This document shows, piece by piece, positions 13,993 to 22,718 of a stretch of 22,718 nucleotides of DNA. Below the pieces are notes generated by a model. That model did no database searches. It was given only the letters and a program-made list of their open reading frames with translations, and had not been told where the DNA came from. The DNA lies in assembly GCA_946186725.1 (NCBI GenBank), contig CAMHOI010000002.1:1-22718 (forward strand), given 5' to 3'. The stretch is from an uncultured Clostridia bacterium. Lineage in GTDB: Bacteria > Bacillota > Clostridia > Oscillospirales > Acutalibacteraceae. The position numbers and the translations under genes are program-made. Position 1 is the stretch's first letter. Each line of letters begins with the position of its first letter.

Positions 13993-14669
13993 TGCTGCTC
14001 AAGCGCGTCAGCGTCCGCCGCAAGAAGCTCAACGCTCTCTTTTTTGAGCCGGAGACCCGCTTTGCCGGGGACTACGCCAAGGACGGCGGTCTCCTGGTCG
14101 ATCGCGCCGCCTTTGAGGAGAGCGATCTGCGGGAGGGGTGCCCCTGCGAGGAAGCGCAGGTGGAGGCCCTCGTTGCCGACTCCCGCCGGCGCCGCGCCTA
14201 TGAAAGGGCGCTGTGGCTCCTCGACGCCCGCGATTACACCGAGCGCGGCATGCGCGACAAGCTGCGCCCCGACTTCGGGGAGGAGGCCGCCGCGCTGGCG
14301 GTGGCCCGTTGTACGGAGCTGGGACTGATCGACGACGAGCGGTACGCCGACTTCCGCGCCGAGCTCCTGCTGACCGAGAAGAAGCTGTCCCGCCGTCAGG
14401 CGAAGGAAAAGCTCATCCTCAAGGGCGTCCCCCGCGAGGTCGCCGAGCGCGCCGTCGACGCCGTCGAGATCGATCCCGCCGGGCAGCTGGACGAGTGGCT
14501 GGAGGGCAAATTCGCCGCCCGCCTCGCCTCGGGCGGGGCGGACGCCAAACGCAAAGTGATCGAGGCCCTGCTGCGCCGGGGCTTCGCCTACGAAGACATC
14601 CGCCTTGCGCTGGCTCGCCGAGCCGAGCGTCTGGGCGAGAAAGAAGAGGAATCCTGCGATGCCCTGTAA
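13992..14669 (+). CDS. recX: Regulatory protein RecX
   Basis: RecX binds RecA filaments and modulates their growth. The 225-residue protein shows tandem three-helix repeats: YERALWLLDARDYTERGMRDKL (about 69-90), LGLIDDERYADFRAELLL with KKLSRRQAKEKLILKGVP, and a C-terminal repeat with KVIEALLRRGFAYEDIRLAL. The first 65 residues are an extra strand-rich N-terminal part of the type seen in longer Bacillota RecX proteins. The ATG shares one base with the recA stop (TGATG), so expression is coupled to RecA. The rimO gene begins 11 bases before its stop. Confidence 0.9.
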   Translation: MLLKRVSVRRKKLNALFFEPETRFAGDYAKDGGLLVDRAAFEESDLREGCPCEEAQVEALVADSRRRRAYERALWLLDARDYTERGMRDKLRPDFGEEAAALAVARCTELGLIDDERYADFRAELLLTEKKLSRRQAKEKLILKGVPREVAERAVDAVEIDPAGQLDEWLEGKFAARLASGGADAKRKVIEALLRRGFAYEDIRLALARRAERLGEKEEESCDAL

Positions 14670-16002
14670 GGTGGGAATGATCTCTCTGGGCTGTCCCAAG
14701 AATCAGGTGGACGCCGAAATGATGCTCCAACGCCTCCACGAGGCGGGCTATACCCTGACCAACGACGAGGCGAGCGCCGACGTCGTGGTCATCAACACCT
14801 GCGGCTTCATTGACGACGCCAAGAAGGAGGCCATCGAGAACATCCTCGAAATGGCCGCTCTCAAGCAGGAGGGAACCATTCGCGGGATCGTGGTGACGGG
14901 CTGTCTGGCCGAGCGGTTCCGCGAGGAGATCAAGCGGGAGCTGCCTGAGGTGGACGCTGTGCTCGGCATCGGGAAAAACGCCGACGTGGTCGCCGCGGTC
15001 GAGGCCGCCTATGCGGGCCGCCCGATGGAGGCATTCGGGGAGAAGCTCGACCTGCCCATGGAGGGAGAGCGCATCCTGACCACCCCCGCTTACACCGCCT
15101 ACCTGCGCATCGCCGACGGGTGCGACAACGCCTGCACCTACTGCACCATCCCGCAGATCCGGGGGCGCTACCGCTCCCGCCGTCCCGAGGACATTCTTGC
15201 GGAGGCCCGGCGGCTGGCCGCGCGCGGGGTCAGGGAGCTGACCCTCATCGCGCAGGACACCACCGCCTACGGCAGCGACCTGGGCGACGCCGATCTGCCC
15301 GAACTGCTCGACGCGCTGTGCGGGGTCGAGGGGATCCGCTGGATCCGCCTGCTCTACACCTATCCCGAGCGGATCACCGACAAGCTGCTTGACGTCATGG
15401 CGCGGCAGGAGAAGGTGCTGGATTATCTTGACATCCCCCTGCAGCACTGCGACGCCGACATCCTGCGCCGCATGAACCGCAAGGGGGACGCCGACTCGCT
15501 CAAGGCGCTGATGGCGCACATCCGGGAGAAGCTGCCCGGCGTGACCTTGCGCACCACCTTCATCACCGGCTTCCCCGGCGAGACGGAGGCGCAGTTCGAG
15601 TCGCTGTGCGACTTCGTGCGGGAGGTGGGCTTCGACCGGGTGGGGTGCTTCCCCTACTCGGCGGAGGAGGGCACCTTCGCCGCCGCCATGCCCGACCAGG
15701 TGGACGAGGAGGTCAAGCGCCGCCGCGCCGAGGTGCTCATGGACGCGCAGACCCGCGTCGTCGCCGAAAACAACCAAAAGCGGCTGGGTCAGACCCTCGA
15801 GGTCCTTGTGGAGGGATACGACGACTATATCAAATGCCTTTATGGCCGCACCCGCGCCGACGCGCCCGAGATCGACGCCAAGATCTTCTTTGCCCCCGCC
15901 GCCAAGCGGGCGCAGCCGGGCGACTTTGTGCGTGTGGAGGTCACCGATACCATCGAATACGATCTGCTCGGACGGCAGATCGGGGAAGGAGAGACGCCGT
16001 GA
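14659..16002 (+). CDS. rimO: Ribosomal protein S12 methylthiotransferase RimO
   Basis: The ATG at 14659 (447 residues) has AGAGGA about nine bases upstream and gives MPCKVGMISLGCPKNQVDAE, the exact style of RimO starts. The N-terminal methylthiotransferase domain has cluster Cys C12, C48 and C82; the radical SAM domain has C155, C159 and C162 in GCDNACTYCTIPQIRGRYRS. A TRAM domain follows (about 375-440). The enzyme adds a methylthio group to a conserved Asp of ribosomal protein S12, using two Fe-S clusters. SLGCPKNQVDAE rather than TYGCQMN separates it from MiaB. It overlaps recX and pgsA; rimO-pgsA adjacency is common in Bacillota. Confidence 0.96.
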   Translation: MPCKVGMISLGCPKNQVDAEMMLQRLHEAGYTLTNDEASADVVVINTCGFIDDAKKEAIENILEMAALKQEGTIRGIVVTGCLAERFREEIKRELPEVDAVLGIGKNADVVAAVEAAYAGRPMEAFGEKLDLPMEGERILTTPAYTAYLRIADGCDNACTYCTIPQIRGRYRSRRPEDILAEARRLAARGVRELTLIAQDTTAYGSDLGDADLPELLDALCGVEGIRWIRLLYTYPERITDKLLDVMARQEKVLDYLDIPLQHCDADILRRMNRKGDADSLKALMAHIREKLPGVTLRTTFITGFPGETEAQFESLCDFVREVGFDRVGCFPYSAEEGTFAAAMPDQVDEEVKRRRAEVLMDAQTRVVAENNQKRLGQTLEVLVEGYDDYIKCLYGRTRADAPEIDAKIFFAPAAKRAQPGDFVRVEVTDTIEYDLLGRQIGEGETP

Positions 16003-16580
16003 CCCTGCCCAATAAGCTGACCGTGCTTCGCATCCTGCTCGCACCGGTCTTTCTGATCCTGCTGGTGATCCCCTTTCCCCATCATTATCTCGCGGCGCTG
16101 GCCGTCTTCGGGGCGGCCTCTCTGACCGACCTCTTCGACGGCAAGATCGCCCGCGAGACGGGGCAGATCACCAACCTCGGCAAATTCCTCGACCCCCTGG
16201 CCGACAAGATGCTGACCACCGCCGCCTTTCTGGGCTTCATGGTCTGCGGCATCGGGGGCGCGGTGCCCATGATGTGGGTCAACTTCATCGTGCTGACGCG
16301 GGAATTCCTCGTCACCTCCTTCCGCTACATGGCCGCTTCGAGCGGCAAGGTCGTCGCCGCCAATATTTACGGCAAGATCAAGACCGTCAGCCAGATGGTC
16401 GCCATCCTCATGGCGCTGACCTTTGAGTACGTCATCGGGCTTCCTCTGGGCCTGGAGGGCACGGGCTGGGCCGTCGCCATGCGGACGGCGTATGTCGTCG
16501 CCATCTGGTTCTCGACCCTGATGACCGTCGTTTCGGGCGCCGTTTACGCCTGGGAAAACCGCGAATTTCTTAAAAACTGA
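15999..16580 (+). CDS. pgsA: Phosphatidylglycerophosphate synthase PgsA
   Basis: PgsA joins CDP-diacylglycerol with glycerol-3-phosphate at the membrane, the committed step to phosphatidylglycerol. The 193-residue protein starts at a GTG overlapping the rimO stop (GTGA), with AAGGAGA about seven bases upstream. The start gives MTLPNKLTVLRILLAPVFL, a standard PgsA N terminus. The CDP-alcohol phosphotransferase motif is complete: D44, D47, G48, A51, R52, G61, D65 and D69 with the canonical spacing. The rest is mostly membrane helices. It ends the long gene run; only a T-free hairpin follows before the next promoter. Confidence 0.95.
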   Translation: MTLPNKLTVLRILLAPVFLILLVIPFPHHYLAALAVFGAASLTDLFDGKIARETGQITNLGKFLDPLADKMLTTAAFLGFMVCGIGGAVPMMWVNFIVLTREFLVTSFRYMAASSGKVVAANIYGKIKTVSQMVAILMALTFEYVIGLPLGLEGTGWAVAMRTAYVVAIWFSTLMTVVSGAVYAWENREFLKN

Positions 16581-16585
16581 AAAAA

Positions 16586-16605
16586 GGGTGGACTTTTTTC
16601 CACCC
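16586..16605. other. GC hairpin overlapping the -35 region of the cysE promoter
   Basis: GGGTGG (16586-16591) and CCACCC (16600-16605) enclose ACTTTTTT. On the plus strand the T run is inside the loop, so it is not a standard terminator for pgsA. On the minus strand the stem is followed by six T residues and would be a normal terminator, yet no minus-strand gene reads into it here. Confidence 0.5.
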
Positions 16606-16617
16606 GTTGGATATAAT
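16589..16617 (+). promoter_or_regulatory. Promoter of the cysE-cysS operon
   Basis: TGGACT (16589-16594) and a perfect TATAAT (16612-16617) are separated by 17 bases. Start near 16624 places the T-box leader at the very beginning of the transcript. Confidence 0.78.
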
Positions 16618-16623
16618 GTGGTA

Positions 16624-16842
16624 AAGACGTTGACGCGGGAGGAGTACCCGCTCATCCGGCAGCAGAGAGAGCGCCCCATCGGCTGAAAGGGCGCCCGGCA
16701 GGGAGGAGCGGCGAATGCACCCGCCAGTTCGGGGGAGGCAATGCCCCCGCGGCCGCCCCGTTACCGGCGTTTCGAGTGAGAAATCGAAGTGGGACCGCGG
16801 TACCGCCGCCTTCGTGAGAGCGAAGGCGGCTGTTTTCGTTTT
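16624..16842 (+). promoter_or_regulatory. T-box riboswitch, cysteine (UGC) specifier
   Basis: The leader has a complete T-box layout. Stem I base GCGGG (16635-16639) pairs with CCCGC (16720-16724), and the helix above pairs CCGCTC (16648-16653) with GAGCGG (16706-16711). Between them the specifier loop has the expected AGTA on the left (16643-16646) and GAA-TGC-A on the right (16713-16719), so the specifier is TGC, cysteine. The T-box sequence GTGGGACCGCGG (16789-16800) sits in an antiterminator made by CGAAG (16785-16789) with CTTCG (16810-16814), which competes with the terminator. Uncharged tRNA-Cys should bind and allow read-through into cysE and cysS. The two downstream genes agree with this specificity. 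Confidence 0.94.
16805..16842 (+). terminator. Conditional terminator of the cysteine T-box
   Basis: GCCGCCTTCG (16805-16814) and CGAAGGCGGC (16821-16830) form a perfect ten-pair stem with a six-base loop, followed by TGTTTTCGTTTT. Its 5' arm contains the CTTCG that the antiterminator would use, so the two forms exclude each other. Confidence 0.92.
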
Positions 16843-16866
16843 GTACGCCAGGAAAGGAGAACCGGT

Positions 16867-17510
16867 ATGTTCAACCGACTCAAAGAAGATATCGCCACCG
16901 TGCGCGAGCGGGACCCCGCCGCCCGCTCCACGCTGGAGATCCTGCTGCTCTACCCGGGGCTGAAGGCCATCCGGATGCACCGGCGCGCCCATTGGTACTA
17001 TAATCATCGGCTGTTTCTGCTCGCGCGGGCGGTCTCCCAGCGGGCGGCCCGCCGCACAGGGATCGAGATCCACCCCGCCGCCCGGATCGGGCGCCGCCTC
17101 TTCATCGACCACGGCACCGGCGTCGTCATCGGGGAGACCACGGAGATCGGCGACGACGTGACCATCTATCAGGGCGTCACCCTGGGAGGCACGGGCAAGG
17201 ACCACGGCAAGCGCCACCCCACCATCGGCAACAACGTCATGATCGGCGCGGGCGCCAAGGTGCTCGGCCCCTTCACCGTGGGGGACAACGCCCGCATCGC
17301 GGCGGGCGCCGTCGTGCTGGCTCCCGTGCCCGACAATTCGACAGCCGTGGGCGTGCCCGCGCACATCGTCAAGCGCAACGGCATCCGCTGCGATCTGGAC
17401 CAGGTGCACATGCCCGACCCCGTCGCGCAGGAGTTTCACCGGATGCAGGAGGAGATCCTGTCGCTCAAAAAGGAAATGGCCGCCCTCAAGGGCGCCAAGG
17501 AGGAAACCAA

Positions 17511-17514
<4 letters not shown>
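16867..17514 (+). CDS. cysE: Serine O-acetyltransferase CysE
   Basis: CysE makes O-acetylserine from serine and acetyl-CoA, the first step of cysteine synthesis. The 215-residue protein has an N-terminal helical part (1-65) and a left-handed beta-helix of hexapeptide repeats (about 66-165), with GIEIHPAARIGRRLFIDHG (65-83), IGETTEIGDD, GGTGKDHGKRHPTIG and AGAVVLAPVPDNSTAVGVPA. H82 matches the catalytic His158 of E. coli CysE; E67 takes the place of Asp143. The C-terminal tail is a charged helix (about 190-215), possibly a coiled coil. It is shorter than E. coli CysE (273) at the N terminus, as in other Bacillota. AAGGAGA precedes the ATG. It overlaps cysS by four bases (ATGA). Confidence 0.96.
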
Positions 17515-18890
<1,376 letters not shown>

Positions 18891-18908
18891 TCAGAAAAAG
18901 GTATCGTT

Positions 18909-21605
18909 ATGAATCCCATTGCCAATCGCAAGCCCGGCCCCCATCCGGAGGTCGCCGCCCTCTCCCGCCGCGCCGCGGCCGAGGGGTGCGTCCTGCTTGA
19001 AAACCGGAATGCTGTTCTGCCTCTGAAGGACGGGGAGCGCGTCTCCCTCTTCGGACGGATGCAGCAGCACTACCTCGGCTCGGGCACCGGCTCGGGCGGG
19101 CTGGTGGTCGCGCCCTACCGCACCAACCTGCTGGACGAGCTGCGCGCCGATCCCGCTGTCACCGTCAACGAGGAGTTGGCGGCGGTCTACGCCGAATGGG
19201 AGAAGGACAATCCCGTCGACAACGGAAACGGCGGCTGGGCGACGGAGCCGTATTCCCAGGTCGAGATGCCTCTGACCGACGAAATGGTGGCGGGCGCGGC
19301 CCAAAAGAGCGATATCGCCCTCGTCGTCATTACCCGCCTGGCCGGCGAGAGCAAGGATTACAGCCCCGACGAGGGCTCCTACCTCCTCCGGGAGGATGAG
19401 GAGGCCATGCTCGCCAAGGTCAGCGCCCATTTTGACCGTTTTGCCGTCCTGCTCAACTTCGGCAGTCTGCTCGACATGAGCTGGGTGGACAAATATCATG
19501 TGCCCGCCGTGCTGGTCCTGTGGCAGGGTGGTATGGAGGGCGGCCGCGCCGCCGCCGACGTCGTGCGTGGCCGGGTCAATCCCTCCGGCTGTCTGCCCGA
19601 CACCGTTGCTCTCTCGCTGGCCGATCATCCCTCCACCGCGAATTTCGGGGCGGAGGAGTACAACCTGTATCGGGAGGATATTTACGTCGGCTACCGCTGG
19701 TTCGAGACCTTCGCGCCCGATCAGGTGCGCTACCCCTTCGGCTTCGGCCTTTCCTATACCACCTTTGAGACGACCGTGAAGGAGGTCAAGGACGCCGGCG
19801 GGCAGATCCGCCTGACCGTCCGCGTCGTCAACACCGGCGCCGCGGCGGGCCGCCACGTCGTGCAGGTCTATTTCAGCGCCCCGCAGGGGAAGCTGGGCCG
19901 CCCGGCGCGCGAGCTGGCCGCCTTCGGCAAGACCCGCGTGCTCGGCCCCGGTGAGGAGGAGACGCTCACCCTCGCCTTCGACATTGACCGCATGGCGGCC
20001 TACGACGATTCGGGCGCCACCGGCCACCCCTACGCCTGGGTGCTGGAGGCGGGAGACTACGGGATCCTCGTCGGCGACGACGTGCGAAGCGCCAGGCCCG
20101 TTTTCACTTACACCCTGACCGAAACGTTCGTCACCGAGCAGCTCGAGCAGGCGCTCGCACCCATCCGCCCCTTTGATCGGATCCGTCCCGTCGCCCGTCG
20201 GGACGGCTTCGACGTCGGGCAGGAGCCGGTCCCCCTGCGTCAATATGATCTCAAAGCGCGCATCGCTTCCCGCCGCCCCGCCGATCTTCCGCAGACGGGC
20301 GACCGCGGCCTCCGTCTGATCGACGTCAAGGAGGGCCGATGCTCCATGGAGGACTTCATCGCCCAGTTCTCGGACGAGGATCTGACTGCCATCGTGCGCG
20401 GCGAGGGCATGAACAGTCCCCGCGTCAGTGGTTCCGGCTCCGCCTTCGGCGGCGTGACCGAGCGGCTCCAGCTCTTCGGCATTCCCGCCGTCTCCACCTC
20501 CGACGGCCCCTCCGGCCTGCGAATGCAGACGCCCGACCAGCGCGCCACCCTGATGCCCTGCGGCAACCTGCTGGCCGCCACCTTCGACGCGGCGCTCAAC
20601 GAGGCGCTTTTCGCCGCGGAGGGGGAGGAGATGCGCGATTACGCCGTGGACTGCCTCCTCGGCCCCGGGATTAACATCCACCGCAACCCCCTCAACGGGC
20701 GGAACTTCGAGTATTTCTCGGAGGATCCCCTGCTCGCCGGCGTCATGGCGGCCGCCCAGTGCCGCGGCATCGGGAAGAGCGGTGTCACCGGCACCATCAA
20801 GCACTTTGCCGCCAACAGCCAGGAGCGCAACCGGAAGCATAACGATTCGGTCATCAGCGAGCGGGCCCTGCGCGAGATCTACCTGCGCCCCTTCGAGGCG
20901 GCGGTCAAGGAGGGCGGCGTGCAGGCGATCATGACCGCCTACAACCGCGTCAACGGCGTCCACACCGCTACCGGCTACGACCTGAACACCACCGTTCTGC
21001 GGGATGAGTGGGGCTTCGACGGCGTGGTGATGACCGACTGGTGGACCCTGTGCAACGAGGAGGGGGAGGAGGACGACGCCCGCCGCCGCGCCGCCATGGT
21101 GCGCGCGCAAAACGACGTCTATATGGTGGTCGCCAACGGCGCCGCCGGCGACGACAGTCAGGACGACCTGGCCGCCTCCCTTGCCGACGGACGGCTGACG
21201 CGCGGCGAGCTGCAGCGGTGCGCCGCCAACGTCTGCCGCTGTGCCATGCGGTTGGACTGCATGGACCGCTACGCCGAGTCGGACTACCGCCCCCTCGACC
21301 GCGAGGGCGACGGGGTGCTGTTCGGGAGCCGTGACGGGGCGATCCGCGACCTTTCCGTGGAGAGCGACAGCGACCGGCCCTGCGAGCTCGCGCTGACGAT
21401 GTTCGTCACCGCCGACGAGCTGGCGCAGATCCCCTTCCGTGTCAGCGTCAACGGTGCCGCTGTCTCCTTCCTCCTGCACGGCACCCGCGCCCTGCCCGAG
21501 ACCTTCCGGGCGAAGGCCGCCCTGCACAAGGGGGTCAACCACTTCGTCCTCGGCGGCCGTCCCGACAACGTCCTGCTGATTGAAGTGAAGATCAGGGAGA
21601 TCTGA
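18909..21605 (+). CDS. Glycoside hydrolase family 3 protein with permuted domain order (beta-glucosidase-like)
   Basis: The 898-residue protein carries GH3 domains in reversed order. Residues about 10-265 match the usual GH3 C-terminal domain (AAAEGCVLLENRNAVLPL at 20-37). PFGFGLSYTTFE (about 276-287) leads into a fibronectin-III-like domain (about 290-385). The TIM-barrel N-type domain comes last (about 480-800), with TSDGPSGLRMQ, NIHRNPLNGRNFEYFSEDP, GTIKHFAANSQERNR and the catalytic nucleophile D710 in VVMTDWW. A small strand-rich tail follows. This order is known from some rumen and gut Clostridia beta-glucosidases. No signal peptide is seen, so it should act in the cytoplasm on imported oligosaccharides; the exact sugar is not readable. 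It starts 18 bases after cysS with a weak AAAAAGG site and no promoter of its own. Confidence 0.92.
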   Translation: MNPIANRKPGPHPEVAALSRRAAAEGCVLLENRNAVLPLKDGERVSLFGRMQQHYLGSGTGSGGLVVAPYRTNLLDELRADPAVTVNEELAAVYAEWEKDNPVDNGNGGWATEPYSQVEMPLTDEMVAGAAQKSDIALVVITRLAGESKDYSPDEGSYLLREDEEAMLAKVSAHFDRFAVLLNFGSLLDMSWVDKYHVPAVLVLWQGGMEGGRAAADVVRGRVNPSGCLPDTVALSLADHPSTANFGAEEYNLYREDIYVGYRWFETFAPDQVRYPFGFGLSYTTFETTVKEVKDAGGQIRLTVRVVNTGAAAGRHVVQVYFSAPQGKLGRPARELAAFGKTRVLGPGEEETLTLAFDIDRMAAYDDSGATGHPYAWVLEAGDYGILVGDDVRSARPVFTYTLTETFVTEQLEQALAPIRPFDRIRPVARRDGFDVGQEPVPLRQYDLKARIASRRPADLPQTGDRGLRLIDVKEGRCSMEDFIAQFSDEDLTAIVRGEGMNSPRVSGSGSAFGGVTERLQLFGIPAVSTSDGPSGLRMQTPDQRATLMPCGNLLAATFDAALNEALFAAEGEEMRDYAVDCLLGPGINIHRNPLNGRNFEYFSEDPLLAGVMAAAQCRGIGKSGVTGTIKHFAANSQERNRKHNDSVISERALREIYLRPFEAAVKEGGVQAIMTAYNRVNGVHTATGYDLNTTVLRDEWGFDGVVMTDWWTLCNEEGEEDDARRRAAMVRAQNDVYMVVANGAAGDDSQDDLAASLADGRLTRGELQRCAANVCRCAMRLDCMDRYAESDYRPLDREGDGVLFGSRDGAIRDLSVESDSDRPCELALTMFVTADELAQIPFRVSVNGAAVSFLLHGTRALPETFRAKAALHKGVNHFVLGGRPDNVLLIEVKIREI

Positions 21606-21616
21606 CGCCGCTTTGG

Positions 21617-21659
21617 ATACGAAAAAACCCCCGACCGATCGGTCGGGGGTTTTTCGTAT
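21617..21659. terminator. Bidirectional rho-independent terminator
   Basis: A near-perfect inverted repeat pairs 21617-21636 with 21641-21659 around a GATC loop. It has a GC core (CCCCCGACC/GGTCGGGGG) flanked by A and T runs, so it works on both strands. It ends the GH3 transcript on the plus strand and the oxidoreductase transcript on the minus strand. Confidence 0.94.
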
Positions 21660-21668
21660 GGGTGGGGC

Positions 21669-22718
21669 TTACTTCGCCTCGGGGGCGTAGAGGGCGACCA
21701 GCTTCTCGAGGTGCTCTCTCTGGGCCTTGGCGTTCTCGACGGCCTTGTCGAAGAGGACTTCGGCGCGCTCGGGGAAGGAGCGGGTCAGAGCGGAGTAGCG
21801 GGCCTCGCCGAGGATGAACTCCTTGTAATCGGCGGTGGCGGGCTTGCTGTCGATGGTCAGCGGGTTCTTGCCCTGGGCCTTGAGGGCGGGGTTGAAGCGG
21901 AACATATTCCAGTAGCCGCAATCGACCGCCTTCTTCATTTCCTTCTGGCAGTTGACCATGCCGCCCTTGATGGAGTGCATCTCGCAGGGGGCGTAGCCGA
22001 TGATGAGGGAGGGGCCGGGATAGGCCTCGGCCTCCTGGATGGCCTTGAGGGTCTGATTCTGATCGGCGCCCATGGCGATCTGCGCGACGTAGATGTAGCC
22101 GTAGGACATGGCGATCTCGGCGAGGGACTTCTTGGCGATGGCCTTGCCGGCGGCCGCGAACTGGGCGACCTGACCGATCTGGGAGGCCTTGGAGGCCTGC
22201 CCGCCGGTGTTGGAGTACACCTCGGTGTCGAAGACCATGATGTTGACGTCGTTGCCGGAGGCGAGGACGTGGTCGACGCCGCCGAAGCCGATGTCATAGG
22301 CCCAGCCGTCGCCGCCGAAGATCCACACGGATTTCTTGTTCAGATACTCGGCGTGGTCGGCGATGTCCTTGCACAGCTCGCACTTGTCGGCGCACTTGGC
22401 GGCCTCGGCGGCGAGCGCCTTGGACGCGGCGGCGTTGGCCTTGCCGTCGTCGACGGTGGCGACGTACTGCTCGCACGCGGCCTTGAGGGCCTCGCCGGTC
22501 TTGTCGGAGGCGGCAAGCTCCTTGGCGGCGGCGATCAGACGGTCACGGATGGCCTTCTGGCCGAGGTACATGCCCAGGCCGTGCTCGGCGTTGTCCTCGA
22601 ACAGGGAGTTGGCCCAGGCCGGGCCCTTGCCCTCCGCGGTGACGGTGTAGGGCGAGGTGGCGGCGGGACCGCCCCAGATGGAGGAGCAGCCGGTGGCGTT
22701 GGAGATGTACATCCGGTC
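21669..22718 (-). CDS. nifJ: Pyruvate:ferredoxin (flavodoxin) oxidoreductase, C-terminal fragment
   Basis: The 349 visible residues are the C-terminal thiamine-diphosphate domain of PFOR; the gene continues past the right edge, so no start is seen. PFOR converts pyruvate and CoA to acetyl-CoA and CO2 and reduces ferredoxin, a central step in anaerobes. Signatures are ISNATGCSSIWGG (with a proximal-cluster Cys), FEDNAEHGLGM, IFGGDGWAYDIGFGGVDH and VFDTEVYSNTGGQASKAS for cofactor binding, and GYAPCEMHSIKGGM with the last cluster Cys. The C terminus (LYAPEAK) is complete. It is convergent with the GH3 gene and shares the terminator. The 2[4Fe-4S] ferredoxin coded at 5703 is a plausible electron acceptor. 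Confidence 0.96.
   Translation of the reverse strand, partial: DRMYISNATGCSSIWGGPAATSPYTVTAEGKGPAWANSLFEDNAEHGLGMYLGQKAIRDRLIAAAKELAASDKTGEALKAACEQYVATVDDGKANAAASKALAAEAAKCADKCELCKDIADHAEYLNKKSVWIFGGDGWAYDIGFGGVDHVLASGNDVNIMVFDTEVYSNTGGQASKASQIGQVAQFAAAGKAIAKKSLAEIAMSYGYIYVAQIAMGADQNQTLKAIQEAEAYPGPSLIIGYAPCEMHSIKGGMVNCQKEMKKAVDCGYWNMFRFNPALKAQGKNPLTIDSKPATADYKEFILGEARYSALTRSFPERAEVLFDKAVENAKAQREHLEKLVALYAPEAK

Noticed and set aside
18891..21542. An 883-codon open frame on the minus strand opposite the GH3 gene.
   Set aside because: It is an antisense shadow of a gene with clear GH3 motifs and codon bias, and it lacks any family signature of its own.

Overview
This is a gene-dense, high-GC chromosomal window with no mobile elements, CRISPR arrays or tRNA/rRNA genes. 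The gene set points to a Gram-positive anaerobe of the class Clostridia (phylum Bacillota). It has a DarA-type cyclic-di-AMP receptor, RicT, a YqhQ-like DUF1385 protein, a T-box riboswitch, a small SRP RNA just upstream of dnaX, a 2[4Fe-4S] clostridial ferredoxin and pyruvate:ferredoxin oxidoreductase. The GC-rich codon use would fit a gut-type Oscillospirales relative. That placement is an inference and not something the sequence proves.

Layout, left to right. (1) Positions 1-172, minus strand: the start of an exported protein of unknown function behind a near-consensus promoter. (2) 289-3192, minus strand: an operon of SRP RNA (ffs), dnaX, ybaB and recR ending in an intrinsic terminator. 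(3) A compact divergent promoter region at 3187-3255. (4) 3287-7447, plus strand: darA, holB, ricT, a ferredoxin gene with its own promoter and terminator, a trmN-like methyltransferase and rsmI. Apart from the ferredoxin, this follows the darA-holB-ricT-yabB-rsmI order known in Bacillus subtilis. (5) 7535-16580, plus strand: nine tightly packed or overlapping genes: a lipoprotein with Asp-rich repeat loops, an OmpR-type response regulator, a HAMP sensor kinase, a DUF1385 membrane protein, prmC, recA, recX, rimO and pgsA. (6) 16589-21605: a promoter and a cysteine-specific T-box leader controlling cysE and cysS, followed 18 bases later by a large glycoside hydrolase family 3 enzyme with permuted domain order. 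(7) 21617-21659: a bidirectional terminator shared with the convergent pyruvate:ferredoxin oxidoreductase gene, which runs off the right edge.

Functionally, regions 2-4 hold replication and repair (both clamp-loader subunit genes, RecR, YbaB), protein targeting (SRP RNA), second-messenger sensing and RNA modification. Region 5 joins a candidate envelope-sensing module to translation release-factor modification, recombination, ribosomal protein modification and phospholipid synthesis. Region 6 is a cysteine synthesis and charging unit that would respond to uncharged tRNA-Cys.

Most of the window is conserved housekeeping DNA. I do not see a clearly new system. The best candidates for something undescribed are the lipoprotein, two-component and DUF1385 cluster, the structured leader of the ferredoxin gene, and the placement of a glycosidase under apparent cysteine T-box control.
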